DNA of 28,184 nt. It comes from an uncultured Clostridia bacterium (GTDB lineage: Bacteria > Bacillota_I > Bacilli_A > RF39 > UBA660). Within the stretch, counting starts at the first letter, position 1. Every line of letters starts with the position of its first letter. The DNA lies in the NCBI GenBank assembly GCA_946533175.1, contig CAMNBS010000004.1, positions 1 to 28,184 of the forward strand, read 5' to 3'. A program made the position numbers and the translations under genes. Of the stretch, positions 15,767-23,956 are shown one piece after another. The notes under the pieces are model-generated. The model was not told where the DNA came from and did no database searches. It saw only the letters and a list, made by a program, of their open reading frames with translations.

Positions 15767-18010
15767 ATGAAGTATTTATTATTTAGAAAAATTTCATATC
15801 TTGGAGAAGATTATTATCAATTATATGATATTACAGATGATTTTTCAGTAGAAGATGATTTTGTATCTTTTGATGATTTAGCTGATGAAGATGTATTTTA
15901 TATTAGTGCAGATGAAGGACAAGAGATAAATGAAAATGTGCTATATACTTTGTATAAAGTTGATGGCAAAGAAATTGAAATGATTGATGATCCTGTAATA
16001 TATGATGAGGTCTTTAAAATATATCGAAAAATATATCCTGAATTAAAAAGAGTAAGGATTGAAAGAGGAAAAATTTCTTCTAAGGAAGATGTTATTATAT
16101 CTACTATGCAAGAAGTATTATTTCAAAGACAAGCGATTGAAAGTTTAGTTAATCGTATTTATCAAAACCATGATATTTTAGTTAGTAATCTTCCAACAGA
16201 ATTGCAAATTGAACAAATTCAAAATATTTTATTTTTTGGACCTGTTGGTAGTGGAAAACATCGTATTGTAGAATTATTAGAAAAACATCTTGGTATTCCT
16301 TATGCCGATATTTATATTAGTACTAATATTGAAGAAACATTAAGTGATATTGTGTCACAATTAATAAAAAGAGGTTATGGAAAAAGTGGTAATGTTGATG
16401 GAGTTGTTGTAATAAGAGATAATTATGATTCTTTAAAAAGTGTTTTTGGTAGTCCATACGAAATAATTAATTATATTATTTCAGCTGGAACGGTTTCATG
16501 TTCAAAAATAGATATTGAGTTTGGAAAATTAACTTTTATTGTATTATTGGATGACAAAGAAAAGCTATTCTCATTAGATTGTAGTATTTATGATATTCAA
16601 AATGAAATAGGATGTCCTTATTTAGTTTCAACAAAGTCTTTAAATGAAGAAGAAAAATATTTAGCTTTACTATCTGTTAATGGAAGAATTTATTATTATG
16701 AAAAATTATTAAATCAATTTGGAATGAAATTATTGTTTGATGAACAATCAATTAAAGAGTTAATTGACAAGTGTAATGAAGTAAGTCCAGATATGGGATT
16801 ACTTAACTTGGTTATTGATAAAATAATTGGGGAGTTAACTAGTCATGGATTTTGTGATGTTCGAATAGATAGTGAATGTATTAAAAAGTTTCTTCCTAAA
16901 ATTCCATTATATGCTCGTGAAAAAGAATATAGTAGAACAGCTGTAACTAAAAAAAGAAGCGAAATAGAATTCTCTTTAAAAGATGTTTATTTAGAAATAT
17001 TAAAGAGAGTAGTTGGTCAAGATGAACATGTAAAGAGAATATTATATACTATCTTAGAAAATCGACGTATGGCTAATAAAATTAATTTGGAAGATCCAAA
17101 ACAATATATTCAAAATATTTTAATTCGTGGTGAAAGTGGTGGCGGTAAAACCTTTATTATTAATACTATTGCGCGATTATTAAATATTCCTGTATTTACT
17201 GCCGATGCAACTCAATATACAGAAGCAGGATATGTTGGTGGAGATATAACAGATATGTTAGTTGAATTATATCATGCCGCTGGTGATGACTTAGAAGCAG
17301 CTGAAAAAGGTATACTAGTCATTGATGAAGTTGATAAAAAAGCAGGTAATAATGGTCGAAGTGGTGATATTAGTCGTGGTGCTGTATTAAATGGTTTATT
17401 AAAAATAATTGAAGGAGCTAAAATTCCCGTTAATGTTGGAACAAGAACAGAACCAGAACCAATTATTTTTGATACATCAAGGCTAACAGTAATTTGCTCT
17501 GGAGCTTTTGAGGGAATTGAAAAAATTCGTGATGAAAGATTAAGAGGAAAACGAAGAATTGGTTTCGCTAATCCCGGAGAAATTGAAGAAGAAAAAACTG
17601 GTGAAATCATTGATAAAGACTTTGTTGAATTTGGGATGATGCGTCAATTTATGGCACGATTATCTGTTATAATTAATTTAAATAAAAATAATGTTCAAAC
17701 ATTAATTAAAATTATGAAAGAGTCTAGTTCTAGTAAATTAGAAATTGCAAGATATAAATTACAAGACAAAGGAATTGAAGTAGAGTATACGGATGATTTT
17801 TATGAAGCTTTAGCTTTATCAGCTTGTAAATTAGAAATCGGTGTTCGAGGAATTGAAAAGGAATTGGAAAGAGTTCTAACAAGTATTCATATTGAAGATA
17901 TTGAACCATCTGAAGTTCAAAAAATTATTTTTACTGGACAAGTTGTTAGTGATCCAAAAGCAATAATTCTTGTTCCAAGAGAAAAAAGTAAAGTAAAAAA
18001 ATTAGTATAA
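15767..18010 (+). CDS. ClpX-like AAA+ ATPase with an extra N-terminal AAA module
   Basis: A 747-residue protein. Residues 1-130 are acidic and unrecognised. A first AAA module has Walker A GPVGSGKH (158-165), but its Walker B position reads VVVIRDN instead of hhhhDE, so it is probably inactive. The second module (about 410-735) is strikingly like ClpX: GQDEHVKRIL, Walker A GESGGGKT (455-462), TEAGYVGGD with pore loop GYVG (488-491), Walker B ILVIDEVD (516-523) and RRIGF with the IGF tripeptide (598-600) at the site where ClpX docks on ClpP. There is no N-terminal zinc finger. ATG 15767 follows AGGTGA. It is probably an unfoldase, perhaps with ClpP; that partner is not in this window. Confidence 0.85.
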   Translation: MKYLLFRKISYLGEDYYQLYDITDDFSVEDDFVSFDDLADEDVFYISADEGQEINENVLYTLYKVDGKEIEMIDDPVIYDEVFKIYRKIYPELKRVRIERGKISSKEDVIISTMQEVLFQRQAIESLVNRIYQNHDILVSNLPTELQIEQIQNILFFGPVGSGKHRIVELLEKHLGIPYADIYISTNIEETLSDIVSQLIKRGYGKSGNVDGVVVIRDNYDSLKSVFGSPYEIINYIISAGTVSCSKIDIEFGKLTFIVLLDDKEKLFSLDCSIYDIQNEIGCPYLVSTKSLNEEEKYLALLSVNGRIYYYEKLLNQFGMKLLFDEQSIKELIDKCNEVSPDMGLLNLVIDKIIGELTSHGFCDVRIDSECIKKFLPKIPLYAREKEYSRTAVTKKRSEIEFSLKDVYLEILKRVVGQDEHVKRILYTILENRRMANKINLEDPKQYIQNILIRGESGGGKTFIINTIARLLNIPVFTADATQYTEAGYVGGDITDMLVELYHAAGDDLEAAEKGILVIDEVDKKAGNNGRSGDISRGAVLNGLLKIIEGAKIPVNVGTRTEPEPIIFDTSRLTVICSGAFEGIEKIRDERLRGKRRIGFANPGEIEEEKTGEIIDKDFVEFGMMRQFMARLSVIINLNKNNVQTLIKIMKESSSSKLEIARYKLQDKGIEVEYTDDFYEALALSACKLEIGVRGIEKELERVLTSIHIEDIEPSEVQKIIFTGQVVSDPKAIILVPREKSKVKKLV

Positions 18011-18016
18011 TTATAT

Positions 18017-18050
18017 AAAAAACATACCAGGTTGGTATGTTTTAATTTTT
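18017..18050. terminator. Bidirectional terminator between the ClpX-like gene and purB
   Basis: AAAACATACC (18019-18028) pairs with GGTATGTTTT (18034-18043) around a 5-base loop, with T-rich sequence on both exits. Its 3' arm overlaps the end of purB. Confidence 0.85.
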
Positions 18051-19394
18051 ATCCACAATAGTAGTGGATAAACCAATATAGTCTTTAGGTTCAAGTGATA
18101 GAAGTATTTCTCGATCTTTTTCATTTATTGATAATTTGTTAATGAAGTTATGTAATTCTTTTTTAGTTAAATCTTTACCTCGAGATAATTCTTTTAATAG
18201 TTCATAAGCATTTTCAATTTTATTTTTTCTTAATATTGTTTGGACAGCTTCTGTTAAAATGTTATAACTATTCTTTAATTCATCTTGTAACACTTGTTCA
18301 TTTACTACTATTTTATCTACAGCAATGATACTTTGTTTTAAACTAACTAGAGAATGTGCAAAAATAACTCCTAAATTTCGTAATTTACTAGAATCAGTTA
18401 AATCTCTTTGCATGCGGGATATCGATAAATTATTAACTAAGGCATCAATCAAAGAATTAGCTATTTCAATATTAGCCATTGAATTTTCATGGTTAATAGG
18501 ATTAACTTTATGGGGCATAACACTTGATCCTACTTCACCATCTTTCTTTTTTTCATAAAAATAGTTCCTACTAATATATAGCCACATATCACTATTAAAA
18601 TCTTTTATAATATTGTTTATTATTTTTAAATGACTTAATAATAAACATAAAATATCATGTGATTCAATTTGTGTTGATAAAGGATTATACTCTAATTGAA
18701 GACTTTCAATAAAATTCTTGGATAAATTAATCCAATCGACATTAGGAAAAGCAATAACATGACAATTATAGTTACCAACAGCACCACTGAATTTACTTTT
18801 TAAATGAATATTTTTTAAATATTGCAAAACGCTTTTTAACCGATAAGAAAAGACTTTTATTTCTTTTCCTACTGTTGTTGGGGTAGCTGGTTGTCCATGA
18901 GTGTGTGATAACATCGCTATATTTTTATATTTCATTGCCAAGAAATCTAATTTTTCTATAAATTTATTTATTACTGGATAGTAAATATCTTTTAAGGCAT
19001 TTTGAATCATTAAATTATAACTGACATTATTAATATCTTCTGAAGTTAAAGTTATATGAATAAAAGAATTTAATCTAGATAATTTTACTTCGTTAAATTT
19101 ATTGCGTAAAAAATATTCTATGGCTTTAACATCGTGTTTGGTTGTTTTTTCTATTTCTTTTATTTTAATTGCATCATTTTCATTAAAAGAATTTATTATT
19201 GTTTCTAGAGCTTTTTTTTCTTTTGAAGTTATTTTATCATCAATAATTTTGTTTTCTAATAAATAGATTAACCATTTAATTTCAATTATAGTGCGATATT
19301 TCATTAGGGCGTATTCTGAAAAGTAGGGGGATAAGTCTTTGGTTTCATTATGATATCGACCATCAATTGGGGATATGTTCAATAATTCTTTCAT
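18042..19394 (-). CDS. purB: Adenylosuccinate lyase
   Basis: A 450-residue enzyme of the fumarase/aspartase superfamily. It acts twice in purine synthesis: SAICAR to AICAR plus fumarate, and adenylosuccinate to AMP plus fumarate. The family signature GSSVMPHKVNPI lies at 289-300, the catalytic-His segment SHTHGQPATP at 163-172 and TKHDV at 85-89. The opening ISPIDGRYHNETKDLSPYFSEYALMKYR follows the E. coli-type PurB, not the shorter Bacillus-type enzyme (about 430). Its ATG overlaps the purA stop codon by one base (TAATG), and AGGGAG inside the purA end acts as its ribosome binding site. With purA it forms the AMP branch. No other purine genes are present. Confidence 0.95.
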   Translation of the reverse strand: MKELLNISPIDGRYHNETKDLSPYFSEYALMKYRTIIEIKWLIYLLENKIIDDKITSKEKKALETIINSFNENDAIKIKEIEKTTKHDVKAIEYFLRNKFNEVKLSRLNSFIHITLTSEDINNVSYNLMIQNALKDIYYPVINKFIEKLDFLAMKYKNIAMLSHTHGQPATPTTVGKEIKVFSYRLKSVLQYLKNIHLKSKFSGAVGNYNCHVIAFPNVDWINLSKNFIESLQLEYNPLSTQIESHDILCLLLSHLKIINNIIKDFNSDMWLYISRNYFYEKKKDGEVGSSVMPHKVNPINHENSMANIEIANSLIDALVNNLSISRMQRDLTDSSKLRNLGVIFAHSLVSLKQSIIAVDKIVVNEQVLQDELKNSYNILTEAVQTILRKNKIENAYELLKELSRGKDLTKKELHNFINKLSINEKDREILLSLEPKDYIGLSTTIVDKN

Positions 19395-20665
19395 TACTCC
19401 CTCACAATTATATCATCCCGTCCAGCACCTGTTCCGATAAATTTGATAGGAGTATTTGTTAATTCTTCAATTCTTTGAACATATTTTTGAGCTTTTAGTG
19501 GTAATTCATCAAAAGTCTTACATTTAGAAATATCTCCAAAATTACCTTCAAATTCTTCGTAAACAGCTTCACTATTATTTAAAAAATCCATATTGGTACT
19601 GAAGTCAGTAGTTATCTTTCCATTATATTTATAAGCAACGCATAATTTGATTTTATCAAGTTTTCCGATTGTGTCCAAATGATTTAACGCAATTGAAGTC
19701 ATTCCATTTATCATGATGGCATAATTTAAAGCTACAATATCAAGCCAGCCACAGCGACGTGGCCTTTTAGTTGTTGTTCCATATTCATGACCTAATTCAC
19801 GAATCATATCACCAATAGCATTTTTTTGCTCCGTAACGTATGGACCTTCACCAACTCGTGAAGAATAAGCTTTAATAACTCCAATAACTTCATTAATATA
19901 ACGTGATCCAATACCGGTTCCTGTTGATACCCCACCGATTGTTGGGTTACTACTAGTTACAAATGGATAACTTCCAAAATCAATATCTAATAATGTTGCT
20001 TGAGCTCCTTCACATAAAATATTCTCATTCTTTTTAATTGCTTTATGTAACATTGTTGTTGTATCACAAACATATTTTTTTAGTTTCTTGGCATAAGAAC
20101 TATATTCTTTATATACATCGTCAAATTTTAATTCTGGATAGCCATAAGCTTTTAAGAAAACATTTTTATTTGCTATATTTATTTTTAATAAATCATAAAA
20201 ACTATCTGAAATAAAATCTTCCATTCGAATACCACATCGTTCAAATTTATCACAATACGCAGGTCCTATACCACGTTTTGTTGTACCAATTTTATTTTTT
20301 CCACGAATACTTTCTAATAGTTCATCTAAAATAATATGATATGGTAAAATAACATGGGCTTTTTCACTAATATATAAATTATCGACTTTATAACCATGTT
20401 CTTTTAAATTATCTATTTCTTCTAATAATACTTTAGGATCTATGACAACCCCATTTCCTAATATTGCTTTTATATTTTTATTTAGAATACCACTTGGTAA
20501 AAGATGAAAGGCAAATTTAACATTATTAACTTCAATTGAATGACCAGCATTATTACCACCAGAAAATCTAACAGCATATTTAGCATTGCGTGATAAATAA
20601 TCAATAATTTTTCCTTTTCCTTCATCACCATAAAAGGCTCCTAAAACAACATTTACATTTTTCAT
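19394..20665 (-). CDS. purA: Adenylosuccinate synthetase
   Basis: A 423-residue GTP-dependent enzyme that condenses IMP and aspartate to adenylosuccinate, the substrate of the next gene's lyase. GDEGKGK at 13-19 is the glycine-rich loop with the catalytic Asp. NNAGHS at 38-43 supplies the catalytic His. GTTKRGIGPAYCDK, GAQATLLDIDFGSYPFVTSSNP and TTKRPRRCGWLD are standard purA blocks. The length is normal. ATG at 20665 follows GGAGG by 5 bases; an upstream in-frame start would lose that ribosome binding site. The minus-strand TATAAT at 20688-20683 could be its -10, but I see no matching -35. Confidence 0.97.
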   Translation of the reverse strand: MKNVNVVLGAFYGDEGKGKIIDYLSRNAKYAVRFSGGNNAGHSIEVNNVKFAFHLLPSGILNKNIKAILGNGVVIDPKVLLEEIDNLKEHGYKVDNLYISEKAHVILPYHIILDELLESIRGKNKIGTTKRGIGPAYCDKFERCGIRMEDFISDSFYDLLKINIANKNVFLKAYGYPELKFDDVYKEYSSYAKKLKKYVCDTTTMLHKAIKKNENILCEGAQATLLDIDFGSYPFVTSSNPTIGGVSTGTGIGSRYINEVIGVIKAYSSRVGEGPYVTEQKNAIGDMIRELGHEYGTTTKRPRRCGWLDIVALNYAIMINGMTSIALNHLDTIGKLDKIKLCVAYKYNGKITTDFSTNMDFLNNSEAVYEEFEGNFGDISKCKTFDELPLKAQKYVQRIEELTNTPIKFIGTGAGRDDIIVRE

Positions 20666-20710
20666 AAATACCTCCAAATAATATTATAAAATAAAAGTGT
20701 TAATAATAGT

Positions 20711-20743
20711 AGAATATTATTTTTACTTTTGTTATAATATTCT
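20711..20743. promoter_or_regulatory. Inverted repeat over the rubrerythrin promoter (candidate operator)
   Basis: AGAATATTAT (20711-20720) and ATAATATTCT (20734-20743) are exact 10-bp inverted arms with a 13-base spacer. The downstream arm overlaps the extended -10 of the rubrerythrin gene and its start region. The layout suits a repressor site, possibly for an oxidative-stress or redox regulator, but I cannot match it confidently to PerR, Fur or Rex. Confidence 0.5.
20730..20738 (+). promoter_or_regulatory. Extended -10 promoter of rubrerythrin
   Basis: TGTTATAAT is a perfect TGn-extended -10. The predicted start is near 20745. The -35 position (TAGAAT) is poor. Confidence 0.6.
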
Positions 20744-20777
20744 TGTGTTTTATAAACAAAATTAGGAGGAGAAAATT

Positions 20778-21317
20778 ATGGAATTAAAAGGTAGTAAAAC
20801 AGAAATGAATTTAAAAAAGGCTTTTGCCGGTGAAAGTGAAGCAAGAAATAAGTATACATATTTTGCTAGTAAGGCTAAAAAAGATGGTTATGAACAAATA
20901 GCAGCAATTTTTGAAGAAACAGCTAATCAAGAAAAAGAACATGCTAAAATGTGGTATAAAGAATTAAATGGTGGAGAAATATCCGATACAAAAGAAAATC
21001 TTCAAATGGCGGCAGATGGAGAAAATTATGAATGGACTGATATGTATGAAGAAATGGCTAAAACTGCTGAAGAAGAAGGCTTTAAAGCTTTAGCACTTAA
21101 ATTTCGTCAAGTAGCTCAAATTGAAAAAATGCATGAAGAAAGATACCGTAAATTACTTCAAAATATTGAAGATGAAGTTGTCTTTTCTCGCGATGGTGAT
21201 GTTATTTGGCAATGTCGTAATTGTGGACATATTGTAGTTGGTAAAAAAGCTCCTTTAGTTTGTCCAGTATGTAATCATCCACAAAGTTATTTTGAAATAA
21301 AAAAAGAAAATTATTAA
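20778..21317 (+). CDS. rbr: Rubrerythrin
   Basis: A 179-residue non-haem di-iron peroxidase that reduces hydrogen peroxide in anaerobes and microaerophiles. The N-terminal four-helix ferritin-like domain supplies carboxylates in AGESEARNKYTYFA, EETANQEKEHAKMW, YEEMAKTAEEEGF and QVAQIEKMHEERY. The C-terminal rubredoxin domain has CRNC and CPVC pairs, which bind one iron. Its length is slightly below the usual 190. AGGAGG precedes the ATG by several bases. It is monocistronic, with an inverted repeat over its promoter and a strong terminator behind. Its presence suggests an anaerobic lifestyle; electron donors such as rubredoxin are not encoded here. Confidence 0.97.
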   Translation: MELKGSKTEMNLKKAFAGESEARNKYTYFASKAKKDGYEQIAAIFEETANQEKEHAKMWYKELNGGEISDTKENLQMAADGENYEWTDMYEEMAKTAEEEGFKALALKFRQVAQIEKMHEERYRKLLQNIEDEVVFSRDGDVIWQCRNCGHIVVGKKAPLVCPVCNHPQSYFEIKKENY

Positions 21318-21331
21318 AAAATATGTCTAAT

Positions 21332-21360
21332 AAAACCTCTAGAAAAAATCTAGAGGTTTT
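21332..21360. terminator. Strong bidirectional terminator after rubrerythrin
   Basis: AAAACCTCTAGA (21332-21343) and TCTAGAGGTTTT (21349-21360) form a 12-bp perfect stem with a 5-base A loop. It separates rubrerythrin from the convergent membrane-anchored protein gene. Confidence 0.9.
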
Positions 21361-21366
21361 ATATTA

Positions 21367-22611
21367 TTAATTTTGCTTATTTTCTTGCAAAATTGGTTCA
21401 GCTTGTTTCAAAATAGCATTCAATGTTTCATTAGTATTCAATGCATTTTGAATTTTTTTACGATCTTCAATAGATAAATCTTCGATTTTAATACTATTGG
21501 ATATATCACGATTTTGAATATTATTTGTTTTTTCAATATTAATTGTTCCATCTATTTTAAATGTTTCTTGATTATCACTAGGAACACTATACTTTATATG
21601 ATAATCAATATTATAAGATGCATCATTATGGGTAATATCTAATTCTATTGAACTATCTTTTTTATCATTTATTGACATTAATAATGATATTTGGTTTTTA
21701 TCAATAAAATCTATTTGTATGGTTAAGTCACTAACTTTAAATTGAAATCTTAATAATTCTGGTTTAAAAAGACTATTGGTTAAATAAATATTAAAATTAT
21801 AATTATCAGTAATAATATTAGTTTTTAATTTATTAATTAATTCATCAATGTTATCTTCGTCAACTTTTTTTATGACATTACGATAATCTTTATCATCTTT
21901 TAATGTATTTAATATATTCAAGAAAAAGTCATTAATTTCTTGATTCTTAAGATTTAAATAGTAGTTATTAGCCTTGATGCTTTGATTATTAATAGTTATA
22001 GTTTCTTCTTTTCTCTCTATTTTAGTGTTATTAAGGGCTTTTGTTAAGGCTTCAGAAAAACTATTAATCATTATCTTAATATCATTATTATTTATTTTTA
22101 TATTTGTTTTACTTTCTAATTCTTTAATGCTATTTAATTCATCCATATTACTAATTTCAATATATTTATCATAGATATTATCTAGGTAAAAATAATATTT
22201 ATTATTTTCAGTGTATGTTTTTATACTAATAGGTTTTTTATCTAGATATTTAGCATTAAAATCAATACTTGCTATTTCTTTTTTAACATTTATTTCACTA
22301 TCTAGTTGAATACTTAAATTATTAACTAGTTCAGCGATTTTTTTGTTTTCTTTTCCTAAATCTATATCAAATTTTACTAATCCTTTAACTTTAAAAGAAT
22401 TAAAATCACTTTCATTATTAAGTCCATCAATTAATGATTCATTAATTTTTTTTATTGTATTCTTAATAATATGATTACTATTATTTAAATAATTGTGATA
22501 ATAATAATATCCACCAAATATTATCCCTCCAATTAATAAAATTGGTAATAATATTTTGATAAAATGATATTTATCTTTTTCAATAAATAATTCATTATCC
22601 GTATTTTCCAT
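21367..22611 (-). CDS. Membrane-anchored extracellular protein of unknown function
   Basis: A 414-residue protein with a short cytoplasmic N-terminus (about 17 residues, net acidic), one hydrophobic helix at about 19-36 (FIKILLPILLIGGIIFGGYYYY) and a large Lys/Asn/Asp-rich exported portion. No lipobox Cys is seen, so it should stay anchored by the helix. The exported part looks like repeated beta-rich segments with alternating polar and hydrophobic residues, reminiscent of lipoprotein-like fold proteins, but I cannot name a family. ATG at 22611 follows GGGAGG. The gene is monocistronic and convergent with rubrerythrin across a strong terminator. Function unknown. Confidence 0.8.
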   Translation of the reverse strand: MENTDNELFIEKDKYHFIKILLPILLIGGIIFGGYYYYHNYLNNSNHIIKNTIKKINESLIDGLNNESDFNSFKVKGLVKFDIDLGKENKKIAELVNNLSIQLDSEINVKKEIASIDFNAKYLDKKPISIKTYTENNKYYFYLDNIYDKYIEISNMDELNSIKELESKTNIKINNNDIKIMINSFSEALTKALNNTKIERKEETITINNQSIKANNYYLNLKNQEINDFFLNILNTLKDDKDYRNVIKKVDEDNIDELINKLKTNIITDNYNFNIYLTNSLFKPELLRFQFKVSDLTIQIDFIDKNQISLLMSINDKKDSSIELDITHNDASYNIDYHIKYSVPSDNQETFKIDGTINIEKTNNIQNRDISNSIKIEDLSIEDRKKIQNALNTNETLNAILKQAEPILQENKQN

Positions 22612-22635
22612 ATATCCTCCCACACTATAGTAATA

Positions 22636-22664
22636 ATTTTACCTCCTAAAGAAAAAAAAATCAA
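22636..22664 (-). promoter_or_regulatory. Candidate promoter of the membrane-anchored protein gene
   Basis: On the minus strand, TTGATT (22664-22659), a 17-bp spacer and TAAAAT (22641-22636). The -35 overlaps a 12-bp perfect palindrome CAATAATTATTG (22662-22673) lying between two divergent promoters. Confidence 0.45.
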
Positions 22665-22680
22665 TAATTATTGATGATTA

Positions 22681-22689
22681 TGATATAAT
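22681..22689 (+). promoter_or_regulatory. Extended -10 promoter of tag-gpmA
   Basis: TGATATAAT is identical to the elements ahead of the kinase-like gene and mutS. The predicted start is near 22696, leaving a 17-base leader with GGAGG. Confidence 0.6.
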
Positions 22690-22712
22690 AAAAAAGTAGT
22701 ATTGGAGGATTT

Positions 22713-23276
22713 ATGCGCTGTAGTTGGTGTAATCCGTTAAATATAAAATATATTAAGTATCATGATGAGGAATGGGGAAACTTAAACTTAAGTGAAAATC
22801 ATCTTTTAGAGATGCTTATTTTAGAAAGTTTTCAAGCTGGATTATCGTGGGAGTGTATTTTGAATAAGCGGGATGATTTTCGAAAAGCTTATGATAACTT
22901 TAATATTGATAAAATTATTTTATATCATGAAGAAAAGATAAATGAATTGTTACAAAATAAAAATTTAGTTCGTAATAAACTAAAAATTAAAGCTAGTATT
23001 AATAATGCCAAAATATTCAAAAAAATACAACTTGAATATGGTTCATTTAGAAGTTATTTATTAAGTTTTTGTGATAAGGTTTTATATGAAAATGATAAAG
23101 TGTCAAATAGTATATCAGATTTAATATCACAAAATTTAGAAGGACGTGGCATGAAGTTTGTTGGAACGAAAATAATTTATGCTTATTTACAAGCTATAGG
23201 ATTAATTAATTCACATGAAAAAACATGTTTTTTATATAAAGGAGGAGAAAAAAGTGATAAAATTAGTTTTAGTTAG
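22713..23276 (+). CDS. tag: DNA-3-methyladenine glycosylase I
   Basis: A 187-residue base-excision enzyme that removes 3-methyladenine from alkylated DNA. The start MRCSWCNPLNIKYIKYHDEEWG corresponds to the E. coli Tag N-terminus. Zinc ligands C3, H17, H168 and C172 (HEKTC) are all in place. ESFQAGLSWECILNKRDDFRKAY contains the conserved substrate-pocket Glu and Trp. The length equals the family norm. GGAGG precedes the ATG. Its last 23 bases overlap the start of gpmA, so the two are co-transcribed although functionally unrelated. Confidence 0.95.
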   Translation: MRCSWCNPLNIKYIKYHDEEWGNLNLSENHLLEMLILESFQAGLSWECILNKRDDFRKAYDNFNIDKIILYHEEKINELLQNKNLVRNKLKIKASINNAKIFKKIQLEYGSFRSYLLSFCDKVLYENDKVSNSISDLISQNLEGRGMKFVGTKIIYAYLQAIGLINSHEKTCFLYKGGEKSDKISFS

Positions 23277-23937
23277 ACATGGTCAAAGTGTTTGGAATTT
23301 AGAAAATCGTTTTACCGGATGGACTGATGTAGAATTATCCGAAAATGGGATTAAGGAAGCTAAAGAAGCGGGTAAATTATTAAAGGAGAAGGGATATACT
23401 TTTGATGTAGCATATACATCGGTTTTGAAAAGAGCCAATGATACTTTAAAATATATTTTGAATGAATTGAAAATTGATATTCCTATTCATTATAATTGGC
23501 GTTTAAATGAGAGACATTATGGTGCTTTACAGGGATTAAATAAAGATGAAACAAGAAAAAAATATGGTGATGAGCAAGTTCACTTGTGGCGTCGTAGTGC
23601 GGATGTAAGACCACCAGCTTTAACAAAAGATGATGAAAGGTATTCAGGAAATGATTTAAAATATAAAGATTTACAAGAAGATGAAATACCTTTAACAGAA
23701 AACTTATTAGATACTGTTGAAAGAGTAACAAAATATTTTGAAAGTGATATAAAAAAAGATTTATTAATGAAAAAGAGAGTTATTATAGTTGCTCATGGAA
23801 ATTCCTTAAGAGGTTTGATGAAGTATTTGGATAAATTATCTAATGAAGAAGTTATTAGTTTAGAAATAGCTACAGGAAGACCGATTTGTTATGAACTTAA
23901 TGATGATTTAACACCAATAAGGCATTATTATATATAA
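23254..23937 (+). CDS. gpmA: 2,3-bisphosphoglycerate-dependent phosphoglycerate mutase
   Basis: A 227-residue cytoplasmic glycolytic enzyme interconverting 3- and 2-phosphoglycerate through a phosphohistidine. LVRHGQSVWN contains the phosphorylated H9; FTGWTDVELSENG, ERHYGALQGLNK, RRSADVRPP and VAHGNSLRGL are the other conserved blocks. The length is short of E. coli GpmA (250) but common in Firmicutes. GTG at 23254 sits 6 bases after AAAGGAGGAG. An in-frame ATG at 23215 would add 13 residues before the family start, so I rejected it. It overlaps tag by 23 bp and converges on the phosphopantetheinyl transferase gene with a 19-bp gap and no clear terminator. Confidence 0.96.
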   Translation: MIKLVLVRHGQSVWNLENRFTGWTDVELSENGIKEAKEAGKLLKEKGYTFDVAYTSVLKRANDTLKYILNELKIDIPIHYNWRLNERHYGALQGLNKDETRKKYGDEQVHLWRRSADVRPPALTKDDERYSGNDLKYKDLQEDEIPLTENLLDTVERVTKYFESDIKKDLLMKKRVIIVAHGNSLRGLMKYLDKLSNEEVISLEIATGRPICYELNDDLTPIRHYYI

Positions 23938-23956
23938 GTAGTAATGCTAAAAGCAA

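Noticed and set aside
22642..22646. GGAGG on the minus strand as a ribosome binding site of an extra gene
   Set aside because: No start codon at suitable spacing opens a sensible reading frame; the real site of that gene is at 22616-22620.
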